DNA from: an uncultured Clostridia bacterium
GTDB taxonomy: Bacteria; Bacillota; Clostridia; Oscillospirales; Acutalibacteraceae
Direction: 5' to 3'
NCBI GenBank assembly: GCA_947165115.1
Contig: CAMUZD010000089.1
Location: 1 to 6,768, forward strand
Length of the DNA stretch: 6,768 nt
The position numbers and the translations under genes are program-made. Positions 1 to 5,488 of the stretch are shown here, piece by piece (within the stretch, counting starts at the first letter, position 1; the number at the start of each line of letters is the position of its first letter). Under the pieces are notes generated by a model, which saw nothing but the letters and a program-made list of their open reading frames with translations, searched no databases and was not told where the DNA came from.

Positions 1-53
1 GACTCCGGCCTCTCACGCCGGCAACAGCGGTTCGAATCCGCTACGGGTCACCA
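1..53 (+). tRNA. tRNA-Glu (anticodon CTC), 5' end outside window
   Basis: This is the 3' two-thirds of a tRNA. The anticodon stem is 5-9 with 17-21, enclosing a 7-base loop whose anticodon CTC lies at 12-14, which reads GAG (Glu). A 4-base variable loop follows, then a T arm (26-30 with 38-42, loop TTCGAAT), the 3' acceptor strand 43-49, discriminator A50 and an encoded CCA at 51-53. The acceptor end resembles tRNA-Glu of Bacillota as remembered. The D arm and 5' acceptor strand are cut off by the window edge. Confidence 0.93.
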
Positions 54-62
54 TATTAGTCA

Positions 63-87
63 GCTTCACGTCAAAAGCGTGTTAAGC
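63..87 (+). other. Possible spacer hairpin between tRNA-Glu and 5S rRNA
   Basis: GCTT-CACG (63-70) can pair with CGTG (78-81) and AAGC (84-87) across a 2-base TT bulge, leaving a 7-base loop. It lies in the 39-base spacer between the tRNA 3' end and the 5S 5' end. It could be a processing structure in the stable-RNA transcript. The stem is short and may be chance, and no T-run follows it, so it is not a terminator. Confidence 0.3.
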
Positions 88-92
88 ATACA

Positions 93-208
93 GTCGGTGT
101 TGATGACATTGAGGGTCCACCCGTTCCCATCCCGAACACGGTAGTTAAGCTCAATAGTGCCGAAAATACTTGGGCGGCAGCGCCCCGGGAAGATAGGTCG
201 ACGCCGAC
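93..208 (+). rRNA. rrf: 5S ribosomal RNA
   Basis: This is a complete 5S rRNA of about 116 bases, the small RNA of the large ribosomal subunit. The terminal helix I is visible: GTCGGTGT at 93-100 pairs with ACGCCGAC at 201-208. The conserved core CCCGTTCCCATCCCGAACAC lies just inside, followed by GTTAAGC and the GTGCCGAAAATACTTGG segment typical of Bacillota 5S rRNA. The exact ends may differ by one or two bases. It sits between two tRNA genes rather than directly behind a 23S gene, since only 39 bases separate it from tRNA-Glu. Confidence 0.95.
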
Positions 209-240
209 ATTCCTTTTAATAATACTCATTTATATATTTT

Positions 241-316
241 GCCTACTTAGCTCAGTTGGTAGAGCATGCGGCTGTTAACCGCAGGGTCGTAGGTTCGAGC
301 CCTACAGTAGGCGCCA
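241..316 (+). tRNA. tRNA-Asn (anticodon GTT)
   Basis: This is a complete 76-base tRNA with encoded CCA. Acceptor GCCTACT (241-247) pairs with AGTAGGC (306-312), followed by discriminator G313 and CCA at 314-316. The D-arm sequence AGCTCAGTTGGTAGAGC is canonical. The anticodon stem 267-271/279-283 encloses CTGTTAA with anticodon GTT at 274-276 (Asn, codons AAC/AAU). The T arm carries GGTTCGAGCC. It is the last gene of the stable-RNA cluster and lies directly against the terminator. Confidence 0.97.
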
Positions 317-348
317 AAATAATCCCCGTCAATCGACGGGGATTATTT
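317..348. terminator. Bidirectional intrinsic terminator
   Basis: This is a perfect 14-bp hairpin, 317-330 with 335-348, loop AATC. It has a GC core CCCCGTC/GACGGGG flanked by A-rich and T-rich arms. On the + strand it follows tRNA-Asn directly and its T-rich arm continues into TTTGCTTT, so it should end the rRNA/tRNA transcript. On the - strand it lies 8 bases past the stop codon of the BNR-propeller gene, and the other arm reads ATTATTTT. It can therefore serve both convergent transcripts. Confidence 0.88.
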
Positions 349-356
349 GCTTTGTG

Positions 357-1346
357 TTATACTTCTATTTCCCGATAAGCTATATTCAATCTTTCCCAAG
401 TATAAGTTATATACAGCTTATTATCTGAATAGGTAATGGCTGGATATGAGAATTCGCTGTCTGTTTTTTCTTCTTCCAGAGTAAGGAAATCGGAGAATGT
501 TTTACCGTTATCATCCGATATTTGAACAGTGAGAGGGAAGCGCTCGCCCAAATTTTTCGAAACTGGGTTTGAAACGAGAAACAGTCTGCCATCTGGAGTT
601 TTTACCACATCAATTCCGCTGTTGTTATTGGGCAATTTTGTCGGATAAGCTTCACACCATGTCTTTCCGTAATCTTCGCTGTCGCTCCGGTATATTCTGC
701 CTGATGCAGTTCTTGTAAACATATGAACTTTTCCGGGTTCGCTTTCCCATAAAGTCGGCTGAATCATTTTGATTTTGTTCCGAGTATATCCGTTTTCTTT
801 GTTCAACAGAGCGAATGCAGGCTCGGTTTTTATATACCGACTTCTTTCCCAACTTTTTCCGCCGTCATCAGAAATATCCACGAAGCACCTCCAGCCTCTC
901 TTTTCGCTTGACGCAGGTGCAAGAATTCTGCTGTTTGAGAGAACTATGCATTTATTCTTGACTGGACCTCTGCCACCGCTTCTGTCTCCTTTGACAAGTT
1001 CAATCGGAGGTGAAAAAGTGTAGCCGCCGTCAGCAGAATAGCAAACATATGTTTTCCACTTTTTAATCTTTTTGCCGACTTTGAAGTATAGTGCAATTCT
1101 TCCGTCGGGAAGCTCAGATAAAACGGGATTCCAATGCGGCAGTTTACTTGAAACCGATATCTCTTTAGGTATTGAAAAGACGCCGTCAGTTCTTATTGCA
1201 TACCAGATGTTGACATCCGGATTCCCTTCTTTTGTGCCTCCGAACCATGCAACTATTACTCTGCCGTTATCAAGCGGCAACACGGTAGAAGCGTGGCAGT
1301 TTACAGTTGGCAGATGTCTGCAAACAAATTCTTTTTTGCAGTTCAT
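357..1346 (-). CDS. BNR/Asp-box beta-propeller protein, sialidase-like
   Basis: The 329-residue protein is probably a beta-propeller glycan-active enzyme of the BNR_2 (PF13088-like) group, usually annotated as exo-alpha-sialidase. Four Asp boxes are visible: SADGGYTF (104-111), SDDGGKSW (159-166), SEDYGKTW (223-230) and SDDNGKTF (277-284). The N-terminal HAST...AWFGGTKEG...D block and C-terminal YPAI...ITYTWERLNIAY are typical of this group. The FRIP/YRIP motif of classical GH33 sialidases is not visible; CRHLPT (9-14) lies in the matching region. The activity is therefore unproven, and another glycosidase or a polysaccharide lyase is possible. No signal peptide or membrane segment is seen, so it should be cytoplasmic. 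The ATG overlaps the stop of the upstream four-cysteine gene as ATGA, with no good Shine-Dalgarno, so translation is probably coupled. It is the last gene of the mannosidase operon. Confidence 0.87.
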   Translation of the reverse strand: MNCKKEFVCRHLPTVNCHASTVLPLDNGRVIVAWFGGTKEGNPDVNIWYAIRTDGVFSIPKEISVSSKLPHWNPVLSELPDGRIALYFKVGKKIKKWKTYVCYSADGGYTFSPPIELVKGDRSGGRGPVKNKCIVLSNSRILAPASSEKRGWRCFVDISDDGGKSWERSRYIKTEPAFALLNKENGYTRNKIKMIQPTLWESEPGKVHMFTRTASGRIYRSDSEDYGKTWCEAYPTKLPNNNSGIDVVKTPDGRLFLVSNPVSKNLGERFPLTVQISDDNGKTFSDFLTLEEEKTDSEFSYPAITYSDNKLYITYTWERLNIAYREIEV

Positions 1347-1561
1347 ATTTCAAAATCTTTCGGATCAGCTGGATTGATTATCTGCTGCTTTGCCGGGACA
1401 CGTTTCATCACATCGTATTTATATGCTCTGCATGAATCATCAAGGTCTGTAAGTCCTTTTTTAGGACAAAGAACAGATTTGCCGTCCGGAGAAAGTCTCC
1501 CTCTGGCGCAGTATTCACATTTTGCAGGGTATTTATTTTTGTTAAGCAGTTTTTTCTTCAT
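1343..1561 (-). CDS. Small four-cysteine (zinc-ribbon-like) protein, unknown function
   Basis: This is a 72-residue basic protein with four cysteines at residues 15, 18, 32 and 44 (CEYC-x13-C-x11-C), followed by a KYDVMKRVP stretch. The spacing and the GK/GL turns after the cysteines suggest a small zinc-binding fold. Similar short proteins are, to my recollection, common hypothetical proteins in Clostridia. Its role is not known. It is a real gene and not a shadow: it is locked into the operon by 4-base ATGA overlaps at both ends, with the mannosidase upstream and the BNR gene downstream, and it has a coherent cysteine pattern. The start has only a weak GAAG upstream, so translation probably depends on reinitiation from the mannosidase stop codon. 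There is no signal peptide, so it should be cytoplasmic. Confidence 0.85.
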   Translation of the reverse strand: MKKKLLNKNKYPAKCEYCARGRLSPDGKSVLCPKKGLTDLDDSCRAYKYDVMKRVPAKQQIINPADPKDFEI

Positions 1562-3603
1562 ATCAAATCTTCATAAGGGATTGTGTTGCCCTCATATTTC
1601 TCCGTGTCAATTTCTTTGCCGAGTATTTCGACTTTATCAACTTGTTTGATACCTTTTACGAATTCATTTTTTCCTGGGCAGAAAGGATAGAAACCTATTA
1701 TCGAGAATATATACCAAAGCGCCATTGAGCCATTGTCCTCATCTCCGGGAAATCCGTCATCCTTATATGAAAACGATTCGTCACAGAGCTTTTTGACCCA
1801 AAAAGCAGTTTTTTCAGTCTCACCGAGAGCCGAATAGATATAGGGAATATGAAAACTCGGTTGATTTGAAATTGCGCATTGACCGAAATCCGCTGCGGCC
1901 ATTTCCGTCATTTCGTGTATTTCCGTTGAGTAACCTATCACTTCATATTCCGGCGGAGTTGCAAATAATTCATCGATTTTTGCAATAAGCTTTTCTTTGC
2001 CGCCGTATAAATCAGCAAGGCCGTTTATGTCATGCGGAACAGCAAATGAATTCTGCCAGGCGCTGCCTTCAGTATAATCTCTTCCCCAGCCAATAGGGCT
2101 GAAATCTTCCCTGAATCTGCCGTCAGAGAAGCGCGGCCTCATAAAACCAGTCTGAGGATCAAAGAGATTTGCATAATTCTTTTCTCTCTTTCGGTATTTT
2201 GTTTCAATATCGGATTTACCGAGAATTGCAGCGATTTCGGCAATACACCAGTCGCCGTATGCGGCATCAAGTGTCAGGTTTACGCTTTCTTTCTCCTTAT
2301 CACAGGGAACATATCCAATCTTACAGTAGTCTTCGGCGCCGTTTCTGCCGAATCTGTCTTCCGGAGCATTGACGGTGGCGTGCTTTATCATTCCTTCAAG
2401 AGCAGTCTTGAGATCTTCATTTGATATTAAACCTTTTTTAGCACCGTCGCAGATAACAGCATCTATAAGTGTGCTGGGCATACATCCGCGCTCTCCGAGA
2501 GAAAGCCATCGCGGAAGCCATCCGGATTCGCGGTATTCATTTATAAACGCCGAGAGCATTTCTTTAAGCTCTTCTTTAGCAGCGAGCGAATAGAAAGAAT
2601 AGCAGGTTCTGTATGTATCCCAGAATCCGTTATCGGTATATCTTTTACCGTCATGGATTTTGCCGTCGGCGGGGGAATAATGAACATCTTTTCCGTCTGA
2701 ATCTATTTCAAAAGCTTTATGCGGATATAAAAATGCTCGGTAAAGGCAGGAATAAAAGGTTCTGAATACTTTGTCATCGGAAGTTTCGATCTTAACTCTC
2801 GAAAGATATTTTTCCCAGATAATGTGTGCATTTTCGCAGATTTCATCAAAATTTTTGCCGCTTGTTTCTCTATCAAGATTTATTGAGGCTTGCTCATATG
2901 AAATATATGACACGCCGATTTTGATTTCTATTTCATTTGAAATCAAACCTATATGTATTCCAGTATTTTCTCCGGAAATTGTTGTTCCTTTTTCTTGCTT
3001 ATCAAAATCTCCGACGAATAATTCATCTTTGGATATTGAGTTTTCGGGGAATTTAATAACAAGATATTCCTTGAAATTGACGCTTTCTTTACCGGCACTT
3101 TGATTTGTTTCGGCATAAAGAATACTTGATTCATTATCAAATCTATATGCGTATTCGTCTGCAACCGGCAAGACCGAAAAGAAATTATCGGATTTGTCAT
3201 TGAATTTAAGCCTCATTACAGCGCATCTTTCGGTTGGAGTAACTTCGATTGATGCTCTGTATCTCAATAAATCATACTTTAGATAATACGGCTTCAGCAC
3301 TGCGTCCTGAGGCCTGAAGCCGGACCAACGCATCTCTTCAGATATATTAAGAGGCTTTCTCTGCGGCATAAAGCAGAATGCGCCATAATCGGCTATCCAT
3401 GGAGAGGGTTGATGAGTAAGCCTTATTCCATCGAAACTTCTGCTGCGCGGATGATAATACCATCTGAATTCATTTTGTCCAGTCTGCGGTGCAAAAGCCG
3501 TCATTCCGAATGGCAGCTGGCAGAGTGGAAGCGTGTTTCCGTTCGAAAACCTGTGTGTAGAATCCGAGCCTTGTTTGATATTTACATAATCACAATAATT
3601 CAT
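1558..3603 (-). CDS. GH92 alpha-mannosidase, cytoplasmic
   Basis: The 681-residue protein belongs to glycoside hydrolase family 92, Ca2+-dependent inverting exo-alpha-mannosidases that trim mannose from N-glycans or mannans. The N-terminal beta-sandwich domain shows SNGNTLPLCQLPFGM (20-34) and the signature FDGIRLTHQPSPWIADYG (57-74). The catalytic (alpha/alpha)6 domain shows YTDNGFWDTYR (322-332), SGWLPRW (360-366), YTEGSAWQ (510-517) with the likely catalytic acid E512, VPHD (522-525), and GDEDNGSMALWY (620-631) with the D621/D623 pair expected for base and metal roles. The ends look complete. Most characterised members are secreted proteins of Bacteroidota; this one starts directly at MNYCDYVN with no signal peptide, so it should act on imported oligosaccharides. 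The linkage preference cannot be read safely. It is first in a three-gene operon, with a strong ribosome site at 3608-3617. Confidence 0.95.
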   Translation of the reverse strand: MNYCDYVNIKQGSDSTHRFSNGNTLPLCQLPFGMTAFAPQTGQNEFRWYYHPRSRSFDGIRLTHQPSPWIADYGAFCFMPQRKPLNISEEMRWSGFRPQDAVLKPYYLKYDLLRYRASIEVTPTERCAVMRLKFNDKSDNFFSVLPVADEYAYRFDNESSILYAETNQSAGKESVNFKEYLVIKFPENSISKDELFVGDFDKQEKGTTISGENTGIHIGLISNEIEIKIGVSYISYEQASINLDRETSGKNFDEICENAHIIWEKYLSRVKIETSDDKVFRTFYSCLYRAFLYPHKAFEIDSDGKDVHYSPADGKIHDGKRYTDNGFWDTYRTCYSFYSLAAKEELKEMLSAFINEYRESGWLPRWLSLGERGCMPSTLIDAVICDGAKKGLISNEDLKTALEGMIKHATVNAPEDRFGRNGAEDYCKIGYVPCDKEKESVNLTLDAAYGDWCIAEIAAILGKSDIETKYRKREKNYANLFDPQTGFMRPRFSDGRFREDFSPIGWGRDYTEGSAWQNSFAVPHDINGLADLYGGKEKLIAKIDELFATPPEYEVIGYSTEIHEMTEMAAADFGQCAISNQPSFHIPYIYSALGETEKTAFWVKKLCDESFSYKDDGFPGDEDNGSMALWYIFSIIGFYPFCPGKNEFVKGIKQVDKVEILGKEIDTEKYEGNTIPYEDLI

Positions 3604-3607
3604 TTTA

Positions 3608-3617
3608 TCACCGCCTT
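3608..3617 (-). promoter_or_regulatory. Ribosome binding site of the GH92 gene
   Basis: Read on the - strand this is AAGGCGGTGA, one mismatch from the full anti-16S complement AAGGAGGTGA, ending 4 bases before the ATG at 3603. It fixes the mannosidase start. It is much stronger than anything in front of the two downstream genes. Confidence 0.85.
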
Positions 3618-3618
3618 A

Positions 3619-3647
3619 ATATTAAATTATTCTTAAAATAAAGTCAA
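3619..3647 (-). promoter_or_regulatory. Sigma-A promoter candidate for the GH92 operon
   Basis: On the - strand TTGACT (3647-3642) and TAATAT (3624-3619) are separated by exactly 17 bp, a near-consensus sigma-A promoter. A start about 7 bases past the -10 would fall near 3612, inside the ribosome site, giving a leader of only about 10 bases. A second - strand TATAAT (3685-3680) exists upstream but has a poor -35 (CAAATC), and would give a longer leader that contains the whole ribosome site. Either or both may be used. Confidence 0.6.
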
Positions 3648-3654
3648 TAATCAG

Positions 3655-3683
3655 TTGAAACATTTAATTAAAAATGGTATTAT
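3655..3683 (+). promoter_or_regulatory. Sigma-A promoter for the GH29 operon
   Basis: TTGAAA (3655-3660) and TATTAT (3678-3683) are separated by 17 bp, close to consensus. Transcription would start near 3690, leaving a leader of about 29 bases with GGAG at 3708-3711. The -35 lies 7 bp from the -35 of the opposite promoter, so the two polymerase sites overlap. The spacer contains the palindrome TTTAATTAAA (3663-3672). Confidence 0.7.
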
Positions 3684-3707
3684 AAAAAAGAATAGATTTC
3701 TTGATTT

Positions 3708-3711
3708 GGAG
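3708..3711 (+). promoter_or_regulatory. Ribosome binding site of the GH29 gene
   Basis: GGAG lies 7 bases before the ATG at 3719, a normal spacing, and supports this start for the fucosidase gene. Confidence 0.75.
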
Positions 3712-3718
3712 CACTTAA

Positions 3719-5140
3719 ATGAAGAATTATCCCGATTATATCAAATATGCCGCATCGATTGTTCCTTCTGCCCGCCAGCTTAAATGGCAGGAGAATGAGA
3801 TGTATGCTTTTATCCATTTCGGCATGAATACTTTTACCGATACAGAGCGGGGAAACGGTAACGAAGATCCTGAGCTTTTCAATCCTGAAGAGCTGAATTG
3901 CCGTCAGTGGGCGAAGCTTTGCAAACTTTCTCATATGAGCGGACTTATTCTTACTGCAAAGCATCATGACGGTTTTTGCCTCTGGCCCAGTAAATACACC
4001 GAGCATTCTGTTGCCAAGAGTCTCTGGAAGGACGGAAAGGTCGATGTAGTCCGCGAGTGCGCCGATGCCTGCAGGGAATTTGGCATTAAATTCGGGGTAT
4101 ATGTTTCTCCATGGGATATGCATGAGGAAACTTACGGCAGCGGAGTTGCATATAATACTTTCTTCAAGAATCAGCTTAAAGAGCTGCTCACTCAATACGG
4201 TGACATATTCTGCGTCTGGTTTGATGGTGCCTGCGGAGAAGGTAAAAACGGCAGAAAGCAGGATTATGACTGGCAGGGTTATTTTGACCTTATAAGAGAG
4301 CTTCAGCCCGATGCTACAATTCACATCTGCGGCCCTGATGTCCGTTGGTGTGGTAACGAGGCCGGAGTATGCAGAAAGAGCGAATGGAGCGTGGTTCCTT
4401 ATTACTATTCGCAGTGCGAACTTATAAAAGCTAAAGACAATCCCGATATTACGAAGCCTCCGAGAAAAATCAATCCTACGCTTCCTGATCTCGGCTCTGA
4501 TAAGTATATTAAGAAATGTAATAAACTTATCTGGTATCCCGCTGAAGTTGATGTTTCAATCCGTAAGGGATGGTTTTATCATAAAGATGACGATTATACG
4601 GTAAAACCTCTCTCAAAGCTGATTGAAATCTATTATAATTCAGTCGGAGCAAATTCTGCTTTTCTTCTGAATATACCGCCGATGCCTTCCGGAAAAATCA
4701 ATGAAAAAGATGTTGAGGTTCTGCTGTCTTTCGGAGCACAACTCGACATAGATTTCAATGAAAACCTGGCGGAGGATTCGATAATTACTGATAACAGGCA
4801 TCTTGATGAGAAACATACCGGTCAGATGGTTCTTGACGGCAATCCCGATACTTTCTGGCATTCAGGAGAAAACCCTGAAGGTGCAGAGCTGATTCTCGAT
4901 CTTGGTGATGAATATGATATAAATAAAATCGTTATCGGTGAGCATATTGCCACCGGTCAGCAGGTTGAGAGTTTTGAACTTTACGTAAAATCGGAAGACA
5001 AATGGAAGAAGCTTGCGAAAGAAACGGTAATCGGTTATAAGAGAATATGCAGATTTGATGAGATAAGGGCGCGGTATTTCAAGTTGGTAATAAAGAAAGC
5101 CAGATGCTTTGCAACAATCAGTAAGTTTGAGGCCTATTGA
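3719..5140 (+). CDS. GH29 alpha-L-fucosidase with C-terminal F5/8C (CBM32-like) domain
   Basis: The 473-residue protein is a retaining alpha-L-fucosidase. The catalytic barrel (about 20-340) shows FIHFGMNTF (31-39), KHHDGFCLWPS (81-91), VWFDGACG (166-173) with likely nucleophile D169, GPDVRWCGNEAG (205-216) with likely acid/base E214, and EVDVSIRKGWFYH (276-288). The 45-residue gap between D169 and E214 equals that remembered for the Bifidobacterium enzyme BiAfcB (D172/E217), which points to the GH29-B type that prefers alpha-1,3/1,4-fucose on branched glycans. Residues about 350-473 form a discoidin-like domain (VLDGNPDTFWHS, LILDLGDEYDINKIVI, ARYFKLVI), probably glycan-binding. No signal peptide is present, so it is predicted cytoplasmic. 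It is divergent from the mannosidase operon and heads its own operon, with the next gene 1 base after its stop. Confidence 0.94.
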   Translation: MKNYPDYIKYAASIVPSARQLKWQENEMYAFIHFGMNTFTDTERGNGNEDPELFNPEELNCRQWAKLCKLSHMSGLILTAKHHDGFCLWPSKYTEHSVAKSLWKDGKVDVVRECADACREFGIKFGVYVSPWDMHEETYGSGVAYNTFFKNQLKELLTQYGDIFCVWFDGACGEGKNGRKQDYDWQGYFDLIRELQPDATIHICGPDVRWCGNEAGVCRKSEWSVVPYYYSQCELIKAKDNPDITKPPRKINPTLPDLGSDKYIKKCNKLIWYPAEVDVSIRKGWFYHKDDDYTVKPLSKLIEIYYNSVGANSAFLLNIPPMPSGKINEKDVEVLLSFGAQLDIDFNENLAEDSIITDNRHLDEKHTGQMVLDGNPDTFWHSGENPEGAELILDLGDEYDINKIVIGEHIATGQQVESFELYVKSEDKWKKLAKETVIGYKRICRFDEIRARYFKLVIKKARCFATISKFEAY

Positions 5141-5141
5141 T

Positions 5142-5480
5142 ATGAATATTCAGATTTTCGGGTTGAATAAATGCTTTGATACAAAGAAGGCACAGAGATA
5201 TTTCAAGGAGAGAAATATCAAATTCCAGTTCATAGACCTAGCGCAGAAATCTATGAGTAAAGGCGAGCTGAATTCGGTTCTCGCAAACGTAGATTCTCTG
5301 GATGACCTAATTAACGAAAAATCAAAAAGTTATGAGAAAAGCTTCATAAAATATGTTCAGTATGAAGCAAAAATAGAAAAACTGCTTGAAAACGGTGAGC
5401 TTTTCAAAACTCCGATAGTCCGGAACGGAAAGCTGAGCACTGTCGGTTACTGCCCCGAGATATGGAAAACATGGGAATAA
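5142..5480 (+). CDS. ArsC/Spx-fold thioredoxin-superfamily protein
   Basis: This is a 112-residue protein of the ArsC family (PF03960-like). The N-terminus IQIFGLNKCFDTKKAQRYFKE (3-23) is the beta-alpha unit carrying the active-site cysteine C11; the end carries TPIVRNGK (90-97) with the cis-Pro-type P91 and R94. The CxxC of Spx and glutaredoxins is CFDT here, so the second cysteine is absent. Families like this are often named arsenate reductase, but no arsenic genes are nearby and the real role is unknown. The start at 5142 is chosen over an in-frame ATG at 5109 because it avoids overlap with the fucosidase gene, begins right at the first beta strand, and has GAGG (5129-5132) 9 bases upstream. 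It is co-transcribed with the fucosidase (1-base gap) and the CCA enzyme. Confidence 0.85.
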   Translation: MNIQIFGLNKCFDTKKAQRYFKERNIKFQFIDLAQKSMSKGELNSVLANVDSLDDLINEKSKSYEKSFIKYVQYEAKIEKLLENGELFKTPIVRNGKLSTVGYCPEIWKTWE

Positions 5481-5488
5481 TCGGAAAT

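Noticed and set aside
1..316. tRNA genes considered as an insertion site for a genomic island
   Set aside because: No integrase gene and no repeat of a tRNA 3' end is visible elsewhere in the window.
1293..1649. Open frame of 118 codons on the + strand across the operon junctions
   Set aside because: It is antisense to the 3' end of the mannosidase, the four-cysteine gene and the start of the BNR gene, all better supported. No domain is seen.
2771..3103. Open frame of 110 codons on the + strand inside the mannosidase gene
   Set aside because: It is antisense to a confidently assigned GH92 gene. The hydrophobic, serine-rich translation is typical of a reverse-strand shadow.
3616..3672. AT palindromes considered as a phage attachment site or replication origin element
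   Set aside because: They are only 10 bp, in AT-rich promoter DNA, with no integrase, direct repeats or DnaA-box cluster nearby. They are kept only as weak operator candidates.
3680..4324. Open frame of 214 codons on the - strand opposite the fucosidase gene
   Set aside because: It lies antisense to a well-supported GH29 gene, covers the opposite promoter region, and its translation has no recognisable domain. It is a frame shadow.
5109..5141. Upstream in-frame ATG for the ArsC-like gene, adding 11 residues
   Set aside because: It lies inside the fucosidase gene, and the extra residues are unlike the family N-terminus. The ATG at 5142 has GAGG at a suitable distance and begins at the first beta strand.
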